Below, one piece after another: positions 61,035 through 64,000 of a stretch of 64,000 nucleotides of DNA. The notes beneath the pieces are model-generated. The model did no database searches. It worked only from the letters and a program-made list of their open reading frames with translations, and had not been told where the DNA came from. Source of the stretch: Nocardia neocaledoniensis (lineage in GTDB: Bacteria; Actinomycetota; Actinomycetes; Mycobacteriales; Mycobacteriaceae); NCBI RefSeq assembly GCF_003182135.1, contig NZ_QGTL01000001.1:1-64000 (forward strand), read 5' to 3'. Each line of letters begins with the position of its first letter. Positions within the stretch are counted from its first letter, which is position 1. The position numbers were made by a program, and so were the translations under genes.

Positions 61035-61931
61035 TCACACACCGTCCAGCACGCGCTCGAGCGCCGCCCGGCCCACCGGGCCCCAGTGCGGCTTGCCGCC
61101 GGGGAGGCCCCGGTCGCCGTTCTGCCCCATGAGCATCAGGAAGAGACTCTTCAACGCGGCCAGTCCGCGGGCGCGCCGGATAGCCGCGTCGTCCGCCCGC
61201 GCGTAGGCGTCGAAGAAGCGTGCGGCCGTGCCCGCGGGCAGCAATACCCAGGCGGCCGCCAGGTCCCAGGCGGGATCGCCGGCGAACAGGTCACCGAAGT
61301 CGACCACGCCCGCGAGCGTCCCGTCCGCGACGACGACATTCGCCGGATGGAGATCGCCGTGCACCCACACCGGCCTGCCTCGCCACTCGTCGGCCGCGAC
61401 GGCCTCGTCCCAGACGGCGCGGACGTCGGCGGCGAGGTCGGCGGGAGCGACGGACTCGAAGTAGTGCTCGAAGCCCTCGGCGCAGTCACGGGGGTGGGCT
61501 CCCCGGTCCGTCGCGGTCGGCGCTTCGACGGGAGCGTCCACATGAAGAGCCCGGAGGAACCCGGCCAGCGTGTCGGCCGCGTGTCCACCTCGGCTGATCG
61601 TGGCGTCGTCCATCGGCTTGCCGGGAACCCACGTCATCACGGTCCAGTGCTTGGGGAACCGCGCGGACGGCGCGCCCTCCCGCACCGGGATCGGCACCGG
61701 CAGCGGCAAGCGCGGGGCCAGCACGGGGAGCCACCGGCGCTCCTTCAGCTGAAGCTCCGGGGTGAGGTCCATGCGCTGCATGCGCACGGCCAGCTCGTCC
61801 CCGAGGCGCCACATCTGATTGCCCCAGCCACCCGCCACCTCGCTGATCGTCAGCTCGGCGAGGTCGGGGTGTTGTTCTCGCAGCAGGTCACGGACCAGGT
61901 CCGCGGTGATCTCGATCTCGCCTGCGGTCAT
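61035..61931 (-). CDS. Aminoglycoside-phosphotransferase-fold kinase
   Basis: A 298-residue protein of the APH/choline-kinase fold. The catalytic loop is H191-G-D193-L-H-P-A-N, and the metal loop is D211-F-G-D214. The N-lobe has the VRMQRMD lysine-to-arginine-like region. Family members phosphorylate aminoglycosides, macrolides or sugars, but most actinobacterial APH-fold proteins are not resistance enzymes. ATG 61931 is preferred over the GTG nine bases upstream. Confidence 0.85.
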   Translation of the reverse strand: MTAGEIEITADLVRDLLREQHPDLAELTISEVAGGWGNQMWRLGDELAVRMQRMDLTPELQLKERRWLPVLAPRLPLPVPIPVREGAPSARFPKHWTVMTWVPGKPMDDATISRGGHAADTLAGFLRALHVDAPVEAPTATDRGAHPRDCAEGFEHYFESVAPADLAADVRAVWDEAVAADEWRGRPVWVHGDLHPANVVVADGTLAGVVDFGDLFAGDPAWDLAAAWVLLPAGTAARFFDAYARADDAAIRRARGLAALKSLFLMLMGQNGDRGLPGGKPHWGPVGRAALERVLDGV

Positions 61932-61970
61932 GGACGGCACTGTACCGATTCCGCTGCGGGCCAGGTGTTC

Positions 61971-62906
61971 TCAGAGGTCGAGGACGAGGACTTCGGAGTG
62001 GGCTCGGGAGACGCAGAGCATCATGGTTTTGCCGGAGTCGCGTTCCTCGGGGGTGAGGAGGGAGTCGCGGTGGTCGATCTCGCCGTCGAGGACGGGGGTT
62101 TCGCAGCTGCCGCAGGTGCCTTCGCGGCAGGAGGTGATGACCGGGACGCCCGCTGATTCGAGGACGTCGACGATGGAGCGGTCGGCGGCGATGCGCAGGG
62201 TGCGGCCGGACTGGGCCAGCTGGATCTCGAAGGCGGCGTCGGGGCCGGTGCGGTCGACGGCGCGCGGGACGAAGCGTTCGGTGCGCATCGTCATGCCCTG
62301 ACGTTGGCCCTCGGCTTCGACGGCGGCCAGCAGGGGTTCGGGGCCGCAGCAGTACACCGCGGCGCCGGGGCTCGCGGCGAGGATGTCGGCGATCGGCAGC
62401 AGGCCGGACACGTCCTGGGGAACCAGGTTCACCGCGGGATACCGGCCGAGGAGCGCGTCCGCGAAGGCCATGTGCGCCTTCGTGCGGGCACCGTAGTGCA
62501 GGGTCCAGCGCGCGCCCGCGCGGTCGGCGGCGGCGATCATCGGCAGGATCGGGGTGATCCCGATGCCGCCGGCGACGAAGGTGTACTCGGGCGCACTGCC
62601 CAGCTCGAAGTTGTTGCGGGGCAACGACACCGACAACGTGCTGCCGGGCAGCGCGGTCCGGTGCAGGTACGCCGATCCGCCTCGCCCCGTGGGTTCGTGC
62701 AGGATCGCGATCCGCCAGCGATCGCGCTCGGCCGGGTCACCGCACAGCGAGTACTGGCGCACACCCGACTCCCCGACCGCCACGTCGATGTGGGCCCCCG
62801 GCGTCCACGACGGCAGGTCCCCGCCGTCGGCCGCCGCCAGCACCAGCGCGAACACCGCGTCGGCTTCGTCGGTTCGTTCGATCACCCGCACGCTCAACTC
62901 GGTCAC
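61971..62906 (-). CDS. Phthalate-dioxygenase-reductase-family flavo-iron-sulfur protein
   Basis: A 311-residue NAD(P)H reductase that passes electrons to an oxygenase, such as a Rieske oxygenase or P450. The FMN-binding motif is RQYSLCG, and NAD binding is in VAGGIGITPILPMI. The C-terminal [2Fe-2S] ferredoxin domain has C260, C265, C268 and C298 (C-x4-C-x2-C-x29-C), as in the plant-type set. Start GTG 62906 follows GGAAGGG. This single polypeptide has flavin and iron-sulfur centres, so it could be an electron donor for the region's P450s, but distance argues against a fixed partnership. Confidence 0.9.
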   Translation of the reverse strand: MTELSVRVIERTDEADAVFALVLAAADGGDLPSWTPGAHIDVAVGESGVRQYSLCGDPAERDRWRIAILHEPTGRGGSAYLHRTALPGSTLSVSLPRNNFELGSAPEYTFVAGGIGITPILPMIAAADRAGARWTLHYGARTKAHMAFADALLGRYPAVNLVPQDVSGLLPIADILAASPGAAVYCCGPEPLLAAVEAEGQRQGMTMRTERFVPRAVDRTGPDAAFEIQLAQSGRTLRIAADRSIVDVLESAGVPVITSCREGTCGSCETPVLDGEIDHRDSLLTPEERDSGKTMMLCVSRAHSEVLVLDL

Positions 62907-63000
62907 GCTCGTGCCCTTCCACAGTCCGGCCACCTCTGCGGCGAAGTCGTCCCCTTCACCGTGATCGCGACGCGGCGGGCGTGCTGGGGCGAAACACCGA

Positions 63001-63019
63001 GTCGATTGGACCGATCGAC
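63001..63019. promoter_or_regulatory. Inverted repeat between reductase and acyl-CoA dehydrogenase
   Basis: GTCGAT-N7-ATCGAC is a perfect 6-base dyad in the 163-base divergent gap. It could be a regulator site, but no regulator gene is adjacent in the window. Confidence 0.4.
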
Positions 63020-63069
63020 ATTCACTATCGCCCCGGCAGCAGACAGCGGGCCCGCCCGACACTGACCCC

Positions 63070-64000
63070 ATGACTCCAGTGGCGGAACTGGTCGACAAGA
63101 CCAGACAGTTCGTGGCAGACCACGTGATCCCGGTGGAACGCGAGGTCGTGGTCGGTGGCCGGGTCACCGACGACGCCCTGCGCCTGGACCTGCAGAAGAA
63201 GGCCAAGGAGGCCGGGGTGTTCGGCCCGCTCTCCGATCCCGAGTACGGCGGTCTCGGCCTCGACACCAGGGCGCAGGCCGAGGTGCTCGAGGCGGCGGGC
63301 GCGAGCCTGCTCGGGCCGCTGGCGGTCAACGCGTGGGCGCCCGACGACGGCAACATCCACCTGCTCGCCGCGGTCGCGAATCCCGAGCAGCGGCACCGCT
63401 ACCTGGCTCCGCTCGCCGCCGGCGAGGTCCGCTCCGCGATCGCGATGACCGAACCCGCTCCCGGCGCCGGCTCGGACCCGCGGATGCTGGCCACCGTCGC
63501 CGAGGAGACCGACACCGGCTGGGTTATCAACGGCCGCAAGCACTTCACCACCGGCGCCCAGGGCGCCGCGTTCACCATCTGCGTCGCCACCACGGTCGAC
63601 GGGCCGACGATGTTCCTGGTCGACCAGGACAACCCGGGCCTGCGCGTGGGCCGCCGGATGCCGACGCTGGATCACACCAGCGCGCCCGGTGGACATTGCG
63701 AGGTCGAGTTCACCGATTGCGAGGTCCCCGAGACGGCGATCCTGGGCACGGTCGGCCGCGGCCTCGATCTGGCGCAGGTCCGGTTGGCGCCCTCGCGCCT
63801 GGTGTTCTGCATGAACTGGCTCGGCCTGGCCGTGCGCGCCCAGCAGCTCACCATCGAGCACATCAGCGGCCGCACCTCCTTCGGCGTGCCGATCGCCGAT
63901 CACGGGCTGGCCCAGGGCTTGATCGCCGACAACGAGATCGACATCGCCGCCGCCCGCGGGCTGATCCGCACCACCGCGGCCACCATCGACGAGCACGGCG
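63070..64000 (+). CDS. Acyl-CoA dehydrogenase (5' part, runs off the window)
   Basis: At least 310 residues of an acyl-CoA dehydrogenase. The FAD-binding signature is seen in IAMTEPAPGAGSDPRML, and INGRKHFTTGAQGAAFTICVATT follows, typical of the middle domain. The later helical part begins with LAPSRLVFCMNWLGLAVRAQQLTIEHISGRTSFG. The catalytic base lies in the unseen part. It is divergent from the reductase gene. Confidence 0.92.
   Translation, partial: MTPVAELVDKTRQFVADHVIPVEREVVVGGRVTDDALRLDLQKKAKEAGVFGPLSDPEYGGLGLDTRAQAEVLEAAGASLLGPLAVNAWAPDDGNIHLLAAVANPEQRHRYLAPLAAGEVRSAIAMTEPAPGAGSDPRMLATVAEETDTGWVINGRKHFTTGAQGAAFTICVATTVDGPTMFLVDQDNPGLRVGRRMPTLDHTSAPGGHCEVEFTDCEVPETAILGTVGRGLDLAQVRLAPSRLVFCMNWLGLAVRAQQLTIEHISGRTSFGVPIADHGLAQGLIADNEIDIAAARGLIRTTAATIDEHG

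Noticed and set aside
61035..61931. Aminoglycoside resistance gene
   Set aside because: The fold motifs are clear, but this superfamily is broad and nothing in the context indicates drug modification.
1..64000. CRISPR arrays, tRNA or rRNA genes, insertion sequences, prophage
   Set aside because: No regularly spaced repeats, tRNA-like cloverleaf segments, transposase or integrase genes were seen in the intergenic regions or coding frames.

Overview
The window is GC-rich (roughly 70 percent) actinobacterial chromosome and reads most like Nocardia or a close relative among the mycolic-acid bacteria. Supporting signs are a mycobacterial-type GabD2, a type II NADH dehydrogenase, a YkuD-fold L,D-transpeptidase with the mycobacterial-style SHGCINL site, a recC-recB-recD operon, actinobacterial ureF-ureG-ureD, many cytochromes P450, frequent GTG starts and ATGA/GTGA gene overlaps. 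I saw no rRNA or tRNA genes, insertion sequences, prophage genes, CRISPR arrays or replication origins. No gap without a gene exceeds about 300 bases.

Layout. 1-5.3 kb: the end of an unrecognised gene, a KhtTU-like cation/proton antiporter with two tandem regulatory subunits, an ABC-F ATPase with a candidate leader peptide and a WhiB7-like promoter, a PNPOx-fold protein and a STAS protein. 5.3-15 kb: an F420-type LLM oxidoreductase, a cyclodeaminase-family protein, an L,D-transpeptidase, a FolD paralogue without its cyclohydrolase lysine, a YdcF-type protein, a PrmC-like methylase, and an SDR-gabD2 pair facing a TetR gene. 15-30 kb: a DMT exporter, a two-component system followed by a large DUF4153-type membrane protein, and recCBD. 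30-38 kb: a penicillin-binding-fold serine hydrolase, NDH-2, a secreted alanine/glycine-rich protein, ureF-ureG-ureD without urease structural genes, and an MFS exporter facing its probable TetR regulator across twin operators.

38-46.5 kb is accessory metabolism: two MDR-family oxidoreductases, a methyltransferase, an overlapping pair of unusual Fe(II)/2-oxoglutarate oxygenase-like genes, a DUF418 membrane protein, a hotdog thioesterase, and a secreted SMP-30-like propeller facing a LysR gene. 47.4-57.6 kb is the most striking part, a compact divergent biosynthetic cluster. The minus-strand operon encodes three P450s and one FAD-dependent oxygenase. The plus-strand operon encodes a fatty acyl-AMP ligase, two soluble diiron desaturase-like proteins, a hotdog thioesterase, an acyl carrier protein and a cyclopropane-synthase-type methyltransferase. 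A further hotdog protein and a fourth P450 lie just beyond. The simplest model is that a free fatty acid is adenylated, loaded on the dedicated ACP, desaturated and methylated or cyclopropanated there, oxidised by the P450/FAD enzymes and released by the thioesterase. I do not recognise this gene combination as a named pathway.

57.6-64 kb ends with a small secreted peptide, a DUF2797 protein, an aminoglycoside-phosphotransferase-fold kinase, a phthalate-dioxygenase-reductase-type flavoprotein and the start of an acyl-CoA dehydrogenase gene.
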